Assembly (NCBI RefSeq): GCF_018139145.2
Contig: NC_059475.1
Coordinates: forward strand, 16,124,937-16,188,936
From: Gymnogyps californianus
Taxonomy: Eukaryota; Chordata; Aves; Accipitriformes; Cathartidae
DNA length: 64,000 bases
Reading direction: 5' to 3'
The first letter of the stretch is position 1. The number at the start of each line of letters is the position of its first letter. Both the position numbers and the translations under genes were made by a program. The notes beneath the pieces were generated by a model. The model was not told the origin of the DNA. It made no database searches and saw nothing but the letters and a program-made list of their open reading frames with translations. This document shows, one piece after another, positions 12,241 through 26,262 of this stretch.

Positions 12241-15200
12241 CTTCTTTGCTGAGCATCTTACAGGATTGCACCCTATCAAGTGACACTCTGGAAAAAAAAA
12301 AAATACCACCTAAACAGAAGTTGACTTCAGGCAGGATTGCTGATTGCCAAGAGCTGCCTAAGCACATGTGGCACTCCCTTATGGAGGCCCATGTCCTCCC
12401 CAGCTCTCACAACAGCTGCACACCAGTGAGGAGCCTCTCCTGAGGGCAGTGTGTGTTTAGAGCTGCTGTTTCAGCCTTTGCCTTGTGGTTCTAAAAAAGT
12501 TATGTAGAAGCTATTCACTCTGACCAAAAGCTTGCCTGCTTCACTGAAGGCTGGGATGTAAAAGCACAGACCTGCCACAAGGCACTACGCTGCCTACACA
12601 AGGTGAGAGTCGCTTCCAGTTAACGTGAACAAGGTGTTAGGATGAAAACAGCAATCTACTCCAGGTTGGTTGCTTTGGATCAGGCCCTAAAGACCTGAAA
12701 TTATACACAGAAGGAGGTGGTGAGGGGATAAGAGTAGCACAGAAATTAATGTATACATGTAGAGGGTAAGGCAGCAAAAACCAGTTCTAAGCAGGCAGTG
12801 GAAAGATTGTGCCATGTCTCCCACATGCATTTTTGGAAGGTCATCACAAATATGAACTATGGTTCAGGCTCCCACAGCAGAGTAATAGTCATCAATTCCT
12901 CCAGCTACATTTAGAAAAGAGAAATTACTCCCAGTGATAGATTAGATAGCCCTAAGAAAAGTCCATGCCCAAACATTCTGAAGCCCTTCCAGGATGAAGC
13001 CTACTCATGCCTCCCTCTTGCATGCTGGATCTCCCTCCTTGGGAAAGAAACCTGTGTGCTGAAGGCAGGATCCCAGTATGAGCAACTGGGGAACTGCAGG
13101 CTCAGTTTTGTGTTCCACAGAAAGCACTCGCCTTAACACTACCACTTAACCTTAAGGTTATCATGACTGTTACAGAGTGTAGAACTGGTTTTAAAGTAAC
13201 AGTTTGTTTCCAACTACAAGCTACTAATGCCAGTTTGTTAGTGGCAGAAGTTTAAAGACACCTATATTTGAGGGAAGTGCTAGCGGAAACAGCAAGATCG
13301 CAGTTTATGGTTTATACAGAAACACTAGTCTGACCAAGGCTGCTGGACCTGTCTGAGCAGCTCTGCTTTGAGATGCAGAATAAACCCCTCCTTTGCAGTG
13401 CAGCTACATGGTGCTGCCAACCCACCCTGAAGTCAGAGCATAAGCAGTCATCAGCCCACATTAAAGAAAAGCAATGTTTCTATTTCTGCACCGAGTTGTG
13501 CAACAGGCTGCTCCTGAGCAGAGAATTTGAGTTATTTGTACTGAATTCACAAGCTGGCCACCCACCACGCAGGTTTCCTACCTGCTGCTCCACACCACAG
13601 CACAGCCTGAGTGCAGGACACCAGCACAGGCACCTGTCAGCCCCTGTGATTTGTGACCCATCTGACAAGGACGGTTGGAGCCACTGTTTACAGCCCAGTG
13701 TCACTTTTGGCTGTGTGTGTTCCAGCTGCTGTGGTTGGGAGCACTTTCCTTACCGATTCAGATCAAAGGCTGCACCAACACAAACACATGAGTTTTACAA
13801 GTCAGTCAGCTGTGCACTATAACGAAGGTGTGCCCGAGATGCTCCTTAACATTTCTCCCACCATGCCTAAAATTGGCATCAGCTTGTGCAAGGATTAAGA
13901 TCAAGTAGGCGGGAACTACCAGCCACAATGTTGGCACCAGAGGACAAGGTGACTTTAAGCGAGACTTAGTAAGTAGTTTTGAATGCACATACAGGACCAA
14001 GCCATAGTTCTTACTCAGCCTTCTATAGCGGACCAAATGCAAACCAGCTTTTTTACTGCCTAATCAGATACACAGACTACTTGAAGATCTAGATACATAA
14101 CCTCATGGCATGTGACAGAGGGTTTCAAGTGGTCCTCTAAAGAAATCCTTCATGCTTCTTAACTACACCATTTTAAGATCAGAACAACAACTAATCTTGC
14201 ACAAAGATCCAGCACGCAGGTCTTGTTAAGCAAGAAACAGTGATGCACAAGGCATGGGGCAGAGTCACTGACCAGGCTGAAGTGAATGCAACGAAAGTCA
14301 AAGTTTCCTGCGCCATTATTTTGCTGGTGACTTCTAACTTCAAAGTTTTACAAGGAATAAGACAACCATTTCCACATTGGACTATTTCACTTGGAAAGGA
14401 ATGTAACCTAGGCTTAGCTATTTTCTTTCCACATGTATCTGGTAAAGATATATTTATCATCAAGAGATTTTCCTCCTCCTCTTCCCCCCACTTAACAGCT
14501 CTTGACTTTGTGTGGCCGCTCTATGCCAGTATATTGTTTGTGCTTTTTGTAAGACCCTACTTTAAAGTATGACATGTTTATGTAAGAGGCATTGATGGCT
14601 AACACAGGCTTCGGCTCAGTAGGACATTTGGGATGGTGTCACAGAGGAATGCTCTCCCCTGATTTATGAGCATGTTATAGTTATTCAGGTGGAGTGGCAG
14701 GACCTGGCAGTAAGCACCATCATACAGATCAAATGTGTTTTAAGTTCATAGATCAGGCTGAAGCACTGCCAATTGCCACAGGGTTGTGGCAGTGGAAAAT
14801 AAGCTCTCTATTTTTAAAAAGAAAGCAGTCTCTGAAGACAAGGAGCTGCCCTCCTCCTTAAGCCTTACTAACCAAAATCTTGCACTGTTCTTACGAACCC
14901 TGTTCTGCAATTTGATGATGGCATATGTGCAGATTCAGAGACAGATGCTTATGCTAGCCTACAAGTTTGACTTATTACACCATTCTTTTCGTAGGACAAG
15001 TCTGGTTCATTTGACTGTTTCCAGATATCTAACTACTTTAAGAAAGTCCTTCAATTCTTCCCCTTTTAATCCGCTTTGTTTATAATGGGTACAAGCTGAA
15101 GAGATGTTCTTTAGAGGCATGTGACTGAAGTTTTCATGTTTATAAGCCCATTCACTCTATACTGTGCCCCCCTATAGAAAACAAGCTTTGGAGCACCACC

Positions 15201-18132
15201 TGCTTCCCCAGCAGCCAAGACCCATGCCCAGTGTTTGGCTGGATCCCTTCCACACAAGGTGTTTATTTAACATCTTCAGCTCTCAATGAAATAAGTTCCA
15301 TTCGTTTCCTTCACAGTGTGAATAGCTTTGCAGCTTGTTCATATCTGCAGTTTGCACCTTTAATTAAGAGGTGTTCAGCTTTATTTTTTCCTTATGCTGT
15401 TATACCTTCCTCTGATATTATCAATTTGGCAACACAACTCTGTAAACCTGTCCTCATATAAAAGCCTATGCTGAATTAGAACACCTCCCATGAAGTAACA
15501 GGAGTGCAAGTCCTTCAGAGTTTTGTAAGAAGGGGGGAAGAAAAGCAGGAAAACAAGTTCTCCTCAGCATTTCTCATACTAAAACTCCTAGAGTTGCTTA
15601 AGTGAAGACATTTAGGATACTACCTGCTTCTAGGAGAAAGGTATAATGACTTTACTCCTAAAAGTCTGTTTAATAATTAGTGAGCTTTATGCTGCTGCTC
15701 TTGCAGAGCTAGTGAAGAGGTTACCTTGGCATACATGATTTCAGGTTAGGGAGTTACTCATCTCTACAGTGAACATACAAGTGATATATCACAAGGAAGC
15801 CTTCACTAGTTTTTGCTGTCTTGACCAACTCAAAAGTCCTATTCTCCTTCAAAGAAGGCGGACCCCCCCACACACACACACATTAGGGTCAATAAACAGA
15901 ATTCAGCTCAAAAAAAACCCAGAAGACTCAGCCAGAAATAGCTTGATGTACAGTTCTGTACATAGCAGTTACACATGCTGATAACCAGCCTGTGGCATAC
16001 GACTTCAACCATTCCACCCAGGTTTCCAGACAAGCAGTTCATGTTTACACAAATAAAGGATAATTAACTTCCAGACAGATACCACTCTGGCAGCAGAGGG
16101 AAATGCCAACATAGTCAAAACCTGAAAGAAGCGAACTACTTTAAACAGACTCATAACACAAGACCCAGGAGAAGCACCAAAGTCTCAGTGCATTGGAGCA
16201 TACCTGACTGCTCTTCTCTAAGACCTTCATCTGTGATAGAGCAGACTGGAAATTACTTTTAACTTCCCTTTCACCAGCTACAACTCCAGAACAACAAATT
16301 AAGTTTCAAGGTTCAGTTATGTGCATTATAAGCATAATAAAAGGCATCAGAATCTGTTACCATATTTCCTCACACTCAAAAAAAACCCAAACCCACAACC
16401 CCCAAAAATAACCCCCACCCCAGCTATACTGCCATTTTATCCATCAGAAATGACCTTGTACTCATTGATTATCACTTTAAGATGAAAGTACCTTTTAAAG
16501 TCTCATTGCTGCTCTGTGAAAAACTCTACATCAGTGGAGTTCACTTCAGCTAGTGCACCTTCCACAAGTCTCAACCTCTCCTACTGCTCTTCCCAGAAAG
16601 CTACTATATCTCTCCCTTCCCCCCTACTGCCTTTTACCTTGGCTGCAGCAATTCTGCCCACACCTGCAGCCAGCTCAGCCAGGGAGGCTGGGGCTGCGCT
16701 CAGGAGCGGCGCTCTCATACTGCACAAAACACAGCTCATGAAGCAGCTCTGTCTCACCTCTTTGCAAAGAGCACTCAACCAAATTTCTGTTCCCTGATCT
16801 GTCCATTCTCCTTTACAGTTATAGTCCCAGAATTAGAACAGATTGAGATATGAAACACCAAGTCAGGGGACTGCCTCAGACTGGTTTCCAGGTGGAGAAG
16901 GTTCAGGTGAACCTCATCTGTGAGACGTTTGGGAGAGGAGAATAAAAGGAGTCACCTGTAGCTGGGTTAATTGTAAGTAACATCCCCTACTATGGGACAG
17001 GACTAGTTAACTATTTCTGCTGTCTTTGCTCAACACACAATGACCATAGACAATGGAAAAGCCAACAAAATGGTTTGTTGTGTTTGAGGGGGTTTTTTTT
17101 AGTCAGCTTAGGACTTTGCACATTAGCACAGAAAATATGAATCTACATAAAGTTGCTCCTCTTTTTTTGAAGCAATAAGGTCAGGGGTAATGATCCTCCA
17201 GTTTTGCTACTAGTGTCCTTTGACCTTGCCTTTTTGTGCCAGTACTATCTGTGATACAACAATTATCTGAATGACTAAGAAAATATAACGTGCAAAATAC
17301 AAGTTTGATGATTACCCCAAAATAGTCTACTGAGAACAAGAGACTAACTGTTAAAGCCAAATTCTCCTCTTCCCCCCGCCCCCACCAAAAGAAAAATGTC
17401 AAGTGAGGCAAAACCTAGAAATATGTTGGGTCGTGGGGGCCACCCTGCACCAAAGTGCACTACGCTGATTATGCTGGGATGAGTGGAGGCTTCCCTAGAT
17501 TCATTCTGCTTTTGTTTGATTTGCAGAGATTTGAAATGCAAATGAAAAGTCAGGTTTGAGTCCCTCCAACTGAAATCTTCTAAATATTATTTACCAACAG
17601 AGTAAGAGAGTAATCAAAGATTAGAGGTTAATGAGTAAAAGCCTATTTTCTTGAAGAAATACAGAATTCCAATGTTACTTTCACTCTGAAGTTCTTCAAA
17701 AGAGTCATGTTTGGAGTTACCCAACTTTTTCCTTGCAAATTTTTGTAATAATTATAGGAGAAGTCTGACCTACTGGAAAGAACAACATGAACTATTTTAA
17801 TTAGCTACCATTAAAGAAAATCCTTAAAACTGGACAAACAATTTAACTGCAGTTATCATGGCACTGAAAAGTTACTATGGAAGATGCTTGTAGCTGAAAT
17901 AGGCTTTAAAAAAACCCGAAAGCACTGTTAACTACATGTAGTTGCATTATTGGCTTTGCAATTGTTTCATGCCAGCGCATGCCCAAATCTACTCTATGCC
18001 AGATCAACTGCTCACAAAGCAAGCTCCATTAGAAAGTTCTCCATTTACATGGAATTCAAGGCACTATGAATTAACACAGGAAAAAAAATACCCTCTGCAA
18101 ATAGTTCCATTTATCTTTTTAATTTCAAAATA
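12241..18132. other. Intergenic stretch with minor simple repeats
   Basis: No supported gene. Simple repeats include a 12-base A run at 12292-12303 and a short (CA)n at about 15870-15882. A C-rich, A-rich low-complexity patch lies at about 16375-16425. The open frames here resemble no family I know. Confidence 0.55.
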
Positions 18133-18652
18133 CTATCACAGAGCCACAGACACATACTGGTTGGCATGGACCTCCAGTGGTCTCTAGTCTGGTGATTAGA
18201 GTAGAGCCATGCTAGACCAAGTTGCTCAGGGCTTGTACAGTCAAATTCTGAGTATCTCCAAAGACAGAGATGCCACCTCCTCTCTGGGCCCCTGCTCCAA
18301 AGCCTAGCATGCTCTTTGGGAATATTTTGTCTAGCACTTACTTGGAATTTCCCTTGCTCCAACTTGGGCCTCTTGGCTCTCATCCTGTCCAAGACAAGAC
18401 TATCTTCCATGCACCCTCCCAGCAAGTAGTTGTGGACAGTGAGAGAGAGCACCTCTCCACGCTGAACAAGCTCAGTTCTCTCCTGGTGTATCACAGGCTG
18501 CAGCCCCTCACCTTGGTGGCCCGTTCCACTCTGACAATGTCTTTCTTGTATAGGGGAGACCAAAACTGTACACAACACTTCAGATGCCGTCTCTCACGAT
18601 GCTGTGCAGAGGGGAATAACTGCTCCCCTTGGTCTGCTGCTCCTGCTAGTTG
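18133..18652 (-). mobile_element. CR1 LINE 3' fragment, old
   Basis: The + strand shows the antisense CR1 3' region in order: a decayed start resembling ATCACAGAATCACAGA, then TTGGCATGGACCTCC. It is followed by a block resembling GACCAGGTTGCTCAGGGC, then CCACCTCTCTGGGC. The last recognisable segment, AATGTCTTTCTTGTA (18536 onward), sits before the region equivalent to the end of the CR1 ORF2. Many substitutions and small indels mark it as a much older copy than the one at 38.5 kb. The 155-codon minus-strand frame here is a remnant of it, not a gene. Confidence 0.85.
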
Positions 18653-21600
18653 AGCTCAGGATGTTGCACTGAAGATAAGGCAACTGACTGAAAACTCTTT
18701 GTATGGGCAACTCTATCTGTAAAAGTGGCCAGAGAAAATAAAATGTCCATACAAATCATTGTGTTCAAGTATTAGGCTACATAATTGGAGAGTACATGTA
18801 CAACATGCATGTTTCCATTTATTTCTAATAATTAATCATTGTGCAAAATTAATGGGTTTTAAAATGAAATTGTGTCCCCAGACCTGAGGTTCATGCAATC
18901 GAACACTCATCTTCCCTTTTAGAAAACATTCATAAGTAGTGATATACTATTTTTTTCTTAGCATGAAAGAGAATACAATAGCCTGTGTGGCACATCAGGC
19001 AGCAGTTATCATCAAAATGTTCTTGGGCCATCAGGCATTTCTTTGCTAAACAATCTTAGTGTATTATTCAGGTTACATTGCACCAGCATTTAAAGAGATC
19101 TAGAAGCTGAATGATTTGGAGGGGCCTGGTGAGTCAGTTCCTCCCACAGGACTCACAACTGATCTCCACATGTTCCACTTGCATTCACCAGAGGGTGCTT
19201 GTGTGGTACAAGGCCAGGCTGTGTAAACCTGGCTGGCAATCCCATTTCAGGTCCAGGCTGTGGGAAAGGAAATAAAAGTTTCTTTTTTTCATCTACTGAA
19301 ATGCTTTTAGCTCCTTTCAGATTTGTCATAACAACAATACACTTAAGGAATAATCTAATGCTGGCTTAAACCTGTGTTCAGTACAGACTGCTAAAAATGC
19401 CTTTCTCAATTTGATATGCTACACTGACGTATTGCGCCTTTCTGTATCTGTTTCATTCCCTTATGGTGGATGAAATTCAAAGGTATTACACAAAGTAACA
19501 GCTAGCCCCAAGTGAGGCAGCTAAACCTACAAATCTGGATGTACAAGGAACATGATGTAGTCAAAGCTAATTAATTGCTCTACATCCATCATCATTCTGC
19601 CATTACAAAGTTCCTTCCCCTTCCTCTCAAGGGCTTTTTTCCTTCATTCTATACTATTTCTGACTTCATTCCCCTGATGTCCAAAGCTCTAAGGCTCCCT
19701 TACATGAACCTAGGCTTCTTCCCCACGCCTACTGGCATCATTTCCATGCATGTTTGTCTGAATTTCTGGCTGTTTTCTTCCAGAAGATGTGTATCTTGAG
19801 TTTAGTCCTGAAGATCTGAATTGAACACAAGTCCTCAGTGCCTTCTGGATGTGGCTCTGTAGATGTTTCCTGCTCCTGCTTCACTCTCCGAGACCTGTTC
19901 TGAAGTCAGCAGAGACAGGAGCAAGGCACTGTAACTACCTTCTCTCAGTATCTCCTCTCCTCCTGTTTCAGTGGAGGGATGACTAGGCAGGGAGCAGACT
20001 TGAACCTGCCTCATGCCCCTCTCCTTTCCAAGCAGAGGCCTAAGCACACCCACAGAGAGGCACCACACTAACTGGCAGCTGGCACTGTCTGTCTCCCAGC
20101 AGCAGGGCATTAATAACCATTAACAAAATGCTATACAGTTCCAACATGATGTCAGTGGTATTAACCTCTGTCATTCCTGTATCAGCACTAGTGAATGACT
20201 GTTTTTCATTTTTTTTCTTTAAAACTTACCTTTGAAATATTCCATAGTGTTAAAACCAACAGTGGCTACTTAGAATAGCTCTTATTTTCCAATTCTGAAA
20301 ACGAACTATCAGGTATCAGTAGTGACTATGTTGAGCAACAGCTGAATTTATCTCATTCATAATTTTTTACTGAGCTTTAAAAAAAACGAACCAAAGCAAA
20401 GCCTTCATACTCTACAGACTTGTGAACAGCTTTTGGGAGGTACTAAGGATTTGTCACCTATTAGAGAAAATAGGTGCAAGAGATTTGGGAGTTTTCTGGA
20501 ACTGATAGTTTATGAGCAAATTACTCTGCACTGGTGTATTATAGCAAATCTGCTGCTGCTTTCAGGAGTATGAAATGTAAGTATCTTTTCTCAGTTCAAA
20601 CTAGTAACCAGACGACAAGCAATTCTTTTTAAATGGTATACTCATAAAGCCTCTTACAATCGTACAGTATCTAGGTATGCATTGCTTCCCAGCTCAAAAC
20701 AAAATAAATGCCAACACTATAAACAGATGAGATAAGGTCTGTAGGGAGAGAGAGTTAGTATAATTTATTACAGTAATAAAGATAACTGGAATAAGATACA
20801 GTTTTCCATGTATTCAACCACATCTATATTCTTAAATCTCTAATAGGAACACCCCTGTTGAATTTCACTGTGATGATTCAGGGTCAATATGCCTTAAGAT
20901 GATTTGAAAGATCGCTGGATTTTCAAGACTGTCCTTTTCTTTTTTGTAGTTACAGATTAAGAAGGTCATATTTCCACTGATCATATACTTTGTTATTTAC
21001 TGGCAAACTCCAGTTACATCCCCCTATCTCCTACAATGCTTTAAGATGTCCACTTTATCACAGTGAAATCTTTGGTTCTAGAAAATAGGATGGAGCCACC
21101 AGATAAATGTTTGCATGGCAAACTAGTCCTGGCCATCTCTGGGTCTACACTCATGCCTAACAGCCATCACAGTTAATAGGTTCAGGCAGTGAATGTGCAA
21201 GACCAGATGGAATGGGAATGCTTTGTACTCCCATGTACTGTATCAGCCACACGATGCAGTTGTTTCTCCAACTTAGGTTCAATGTGTTTTTTTTTTAAAA
21301 AAAAGCTTTACCTCTCCAAAAAACCCAAGAAGTTCATGTGATGTAGACCTTCAACTGAAAATTGAAAGAGGATATAGAAGATTTGCCACTTTTGGCTCCT
21401 GTGTGTAGAGCAGCTGGTCCCAGTGGAATAAAGGCAAGGATAAACCCATCTTCTCTGTGAATGACATGGCAACAAAGGATACTGCCACCAAAAGAAAAGT
21501 CCACTCTGTACCAGCTCAGTACAAACCTTCATCACAAGAAGCGTTTCAGGGTGAGTGAGCTGAGAGCACAGCACAGGCACTGCAGTCATGTGGAGGCAGA

Positions 21601-24600
21601 TAACAGGAGGGAAAGGATGCAATATTTGCAATTCTTCAGCCCTGTTGCAGACCTCCTGAGAAAGCGTACGCTTCAGGTTAAATCAGGTCTTAGAGACACC
21701 CTCTACCAGGCAGCGAAGCAGCCAGCAGCACCTCAGTGAGAGGCAAATCTGCATGCCTGTGGAAATGGTAGAAGACGGATTAACCTCATGCCCTTTCCAA
21801 GAAAAGACAGTAAGAGATAGTGAGGGGCAAAATTTGTACAAATGTACCAGTGTCTTTTTCCTTCTTTGATAGAGAAAAGGAGGAGCAGATTCCACATGTC
21901 CACCCCTCCCCTGATCACAGCAGTCAGTAGAAGTAGGGGGGAGAAGGAGTTTTCTGCAAAGCTTGTGCCTTTGAGGCAGCAGAAGGGCAAGAGCTCCGTT
22001 TTACGACTCTTGGCCCCAACACAATTTACCATTTACAAACTAATCCTCCTCTGTTCGAGAGCACAAGGCCTGCTAAAGCTCTCATGTCCACTTCTCTGAT
22101 TCTTCATTGTCCACACTGACAGAGAGAAGCCGAAGACCTAATCGGTGTGTAATTCAATCGCTGTCCAGGCTGTGTCACAGCACAATGCTCTGCTTGTAGT
22201 GCCACGGGTTAAGTCAGCCAGCTACTGTTATGCACCACAGCAGGTGTGAAGAATGTCACTCGGTCTAACTGTACGTTACCACTCTGTCAAGGTCTGTTTC
22301 TGACGCTACTTTCACTCACCACTTAATGATTGTTTTTCCTACTGGCAGCAAGCTAATTGTCAGCTGTATGGTAAGAGGGCACTTTCAGTATTTTTGACCC
22401 TGAATTGGGAATTCCTGCACAGCATAACATGGGCCTCATACAAAGTAAAACCCTCTGTTCTCCAGATCCCCAAAACATGGAGGCCTGCTAAAAAGCTCTT
22501 TATTTCCTTAGTCTTAATCCAGCAATTAGTAAGTTATGACTTACTACACCCCAAGTGCTTCACTCTGTTATTCCTCACCAGACAGGACATTGGACGTTGC
22601 CACACATCTTTTGGAAATGGCTCAAATCCGCAAAGCTCCTCAGTACGTAATTACATTTAAATCAGCACGAAACAGGCACTTCAAAAAATTCTTATCCACA
22701 TGTAGGTGGTAAAAAATCTCTGGAAAACAAAATTAAATGTGCTGCCACACTTAAATACAGATCTCGGGCCACTCTGAGAATGGCATTTGGTTTGTTGTTT
22801 TAAAAAAAGTTTACTACTCCAAAAGGAGTAGAAAGTTGCACTTCCATTTTTGTCGAGCCATACCACAGTGCAAGGAAGCTGAGGAAGAGAAGAACAGAGG
22901 AAGAAGCCAGGGCAACACCTGCCACTTCATCATCAGTGAAGCAGCAATGGGTGTGTGTATCATCCAGCCATGCTACCAGGCAGATAAGGAGACAGTGCGG
23001 AACTATTGCTGATAAACCCACAGCAGCACGAGTGAACTGTAATTTACTGAAAGTGGCAAAAAACTAGGGACAGTAACCAGGAGCACATCAGAGGATGTCC
23101 TCCCCTCGCACAAATGTACATCAGGCGTTTGTAATAGTCATGTGTGATGTCTCTTTCCATGTATAACAGTGACATGTCCAAGGCATGTGAGCACAGAATG
23201 AGCACAGAAACCCCCTATTTCTAATGCATCTATTTCCTTAACAGCCTTGAGAATTTAATTCATAGCACAGTTCCTGGTGCTATTTCTCTAATTCCTTAAT
23301 TTTCATGTAGAAGCAATACAAATAGGAGGAATACCTGACAGAAGAGCTACAATGTGACAGAAATTGTACATGCCTGTACCAGCAGGAGTAGGTTTTCGTC
23401 CGAAAGAACGAACAACTGAAGTCAGCTGGATAACCTGACCAATCCAAGAAGTGGATAAACCAAAATGGAAACAACTTCCCTGCCACCACATAGATGATCT
23501 TAAATCAATATATTTGGCTGTCTAGAGTATTTCTATGTAATTCTATACAAGAATTATGGTTACCAATCTTACCTAATCCTGTAAAGGGATGAAATACTTT
23601 GTCACACTTTCAAATCCTGGGAAGGCAGCAAGGAGGCGAAGAAAGATGAGCCAGCTTCTTACCACATGCTACAGAAAAGGTCATAATATTCATTATTCAA
23701 AATATGAATTGGACATCTGTATTTACAATGTTTAACAAGTCTTGCTTAGTGCTGAAGCCAAGCTGCTCATTTCATCCATACTTGTCTACTGTCATCATTG
23801 ACGGCTGATTTCCAAACATGGCCAGACACCAGTTTACATGGCAGGGGTCATGAGACATTCTTGCATCCTGAATCAGGATTTAGCAATGCCATGTGCCAAG
23901 CCTTAGAAGCATGCAGAGCATCTGCAACTGAGCACCTGCGGAAATCCCATTTCCTGACAAAGAGAGGCCTCCAATATTCATGTTTTTCTCCTGTTCTTAG
24001 GCCATGCTGTAATGAAATATGCCTGAATAATCCTTTTATAGCTACACAGGGAAATGTCCTTGCTTAGCATTTACCCCTCATTATGGAGGTTCAGTGGGAA
24101 CTTGGTTGAGCAATCAGCAAAGATACACAGAATGAAAAGCCTGGCTGATGGGACATGACTGAAACCATGCACAGGGTAGGGATACAAAGTGCACATGCAG
24201 GTTATCAGAGAAACTGGAAGGATACTGGTAACTTTAGTGAATATAGGTAAGAAGACAGGACCCTAAGGAGTCACATTAAATTCGGTATTAATGCTGACAG
24301 TGACATACGCAGGCACAGCCAAAAGAGGAGGAGCTCATGGAAAGGGAGGCCAGGAGAGCTGTTGCTGGCAGCATGTGAAAAATCAGAGAGCACAGGACTG
24401 CACAGAGACCTCTCCTGGGTCAGTGAGAACAGTCCAAGGGGAATAAGTTGAAGGCAAGCGGGAAGGGGCTTGGAAGGGACTGGTTGTGAGGCCACCAATG
24501 GGAACAACTTTGAACAACTTACACTGTAAGACCCCCTTCTCTGCAAGACATTCCCCCAGTACCTCCTGCTGCAGATCTGGGTTGCCCTTACTCTAAGCTG

Positions 24601-25387
24601 TCTTCTTCCCTTTGAAGGTCATGATTCCCTTACCCCAAGAAACCTGCATCCTTGTCCTGTTCCCTTCACTCTAACCCTGGGTTGCTGCTGCTTTGCCTCC
24701 GACATGGGCTGTCTGTGCCCCCTCCTCAAACTCTGGCTGCTACCTCCCAACCATCCACATCTCTCTATGCCCCCACATTGTCTCCTCACCCTCCATTTCC
24801 CTGACACTGTCCCTTGTGGCTGCTTCATAACCCCAGATTATCTCTGCTTTTGTTTTCTTCCCTTGCTGCTGGCTTTGGCAGTGCGAGTGTGAAGCCCAAG
24901 CTATCATATGTAGCAGACTATTAGCCTGTACACTGTTCTGCGCCTAATCTCACTTTTGCCAGGCCACTCACTGGAGCTTCAAACCAATGACTCCAAACAC
25001 TGAACAACTGTAAAACACTACCAGCCCTCAAAACTTCTCACACACCGCCATGTACCTGTATCGTATCTTCAACTGACAATACAGGTTTGGCAGTTTAGAG
25101 ATCAATCATTTGTCACAGCCCTGCTGGTTTTTAGTGGTCACTCAACCTCATTTTGGGAACCATCATCCATCATGGTGCTGTGCAGGCTCAGTGCATGCAG
25201 AGTGACAGCCACTATTTCCTATTTCTACAAGGAAACACTAGAACAAGTTTTGTCTGCTAAATGCTGGGTATAAAAATCAGATCTCTGTGGCACACTCCCT
25301 TTTCCTTCCTTCCTGCTGATCAACTCTTCCTCTGGGTACTTCAGAAGACCTACCCCCTCCTCTTGGCCATGACAGTGTACATTCAAA
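18653..25387. other. Intergenic stretch, nothing recognised
   Basis: No exon with a recognisable domain and no CpG island. The plus strand is strikingly pyrimidine-rich at about 24540-24880 (many CCT, TCC and CTC runs). This accounts for the open frames there without implying a gene. Confidence 0.5.
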
Positions 25388-25631
25388 CAGCTGCTAGGGC
25401 TGAATGAAGCACCTGCTCTGGGCAACAGCAGCTGGAGTTCATTTTGGGTCCAAAGGGCCGAGGCCAAGCAGGCTGACCGCATGTGCACTAATCCAGTATC
25501 ATCACCAACTCCACCAACAACAGGTGCCTCTTTGAAGAGGGAGGGAAAAACTATTGGGGGAGGAATCAGAGCTTTATAAAGGACATTATGGGCCAAGTCC
25601 TCAGCTGGTACATGCTCAGTTAAAGCATGTG
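25388..25631. promoter_or_regulatory. E-box cluster, candidate distal MYOD1 enhancer
   Basis: Seven CANNTG sites fall within 244 bp: CAGCTG at 25388, 25429 and 25602; CACCTG at 25410; CAGGTG at 25521; and CATGTG at 25480 and 25626. About one would be expected by chance. CAGCTG and CAGGTG are the core forms preferred by myogenic bHLH dimers. The cluster lies about 20.4 kb upstream of the MYOD1 start codon, close to the position of the mammalian MyoD core enhancer (about 20 kb upstream). That correspondence is inferred from distance and motif content only. I have not aligned it, and its right edge may touch an old repeat. Confidence 0.25.
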
Positions 25632-26049
25632 CTCTCTTGAAGTTATATGAGTAATGCTCATATACACCAGTAAAAGATTTGGCCTACTCTCAGTGCTGCT
25701 TCTCTTCTCTTTTTGGTTTTCCTAAGGATTTTTCACCTCCTCTCTTTGCTCTGCACTGATCTTCCTTCAAAAAACAGAAAAGAAACCTTCCTGTCCCTTG
25801 CTTCAGACCAAATCGCTGAAAGTCACAAGCTACATATACCAGACTTCAACATCCTTCTCTACACAGGTAACACAATCTTACCGTTGCCTGACAAGATGTG
25901 TCCCTCAGTCCTGCTTGAGTCCTGGAGTCCAGATCATGAACATGCATCAACAGGAACAAGGGCGATCCCATTCTGGAACAAATCAAATCAAACCCTGTCA
26001 AGGTCCCTTAAGAGAAGTCTTTCAGCACAGGCATCGTAAGAATTGCCAT

Positions 26050-26262
26050 GCACTTGCTCGGGCCAGTGGTCCACATAGCCCAGTGCATTATGTCAATGTA
26101 TGGCCACTACAAAATGACATGGGAAGAGCGCAAAAAACCCCTGCCAGAAACAGCTATTGGCCAAACTGGCTCCAAGGAAAATCTTCTTCTTATCTCATTT
26201 TGCTAGAAGTTGGTTTATGACCCAATGCATACAGATCTCTTTTTTAAGTCCCTGTTAGTGTA
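26050..26262 (+). repeat. Candidate ancient amniote interspersed repeat
   Basis: The stretch contains GCCAGTGGTCCACATAGCCC, then a decayed segment around TGGCCACTACAAAATGACAT, then AGAAGTTGGTTTATGACCC. These blocks, in this order, resemble an old interspersed repeat common in turtle and bird DNA (its usual form has AGTGGTCCATCTAG and GGTTGGTTTATG). I cannot name the family. Confidence 0.4.

Noticed and set aside
18111..18578. 155-codon minus-strand frame
   Set aside because: It coincides with the old CR1 copy and is a remnant of that element.
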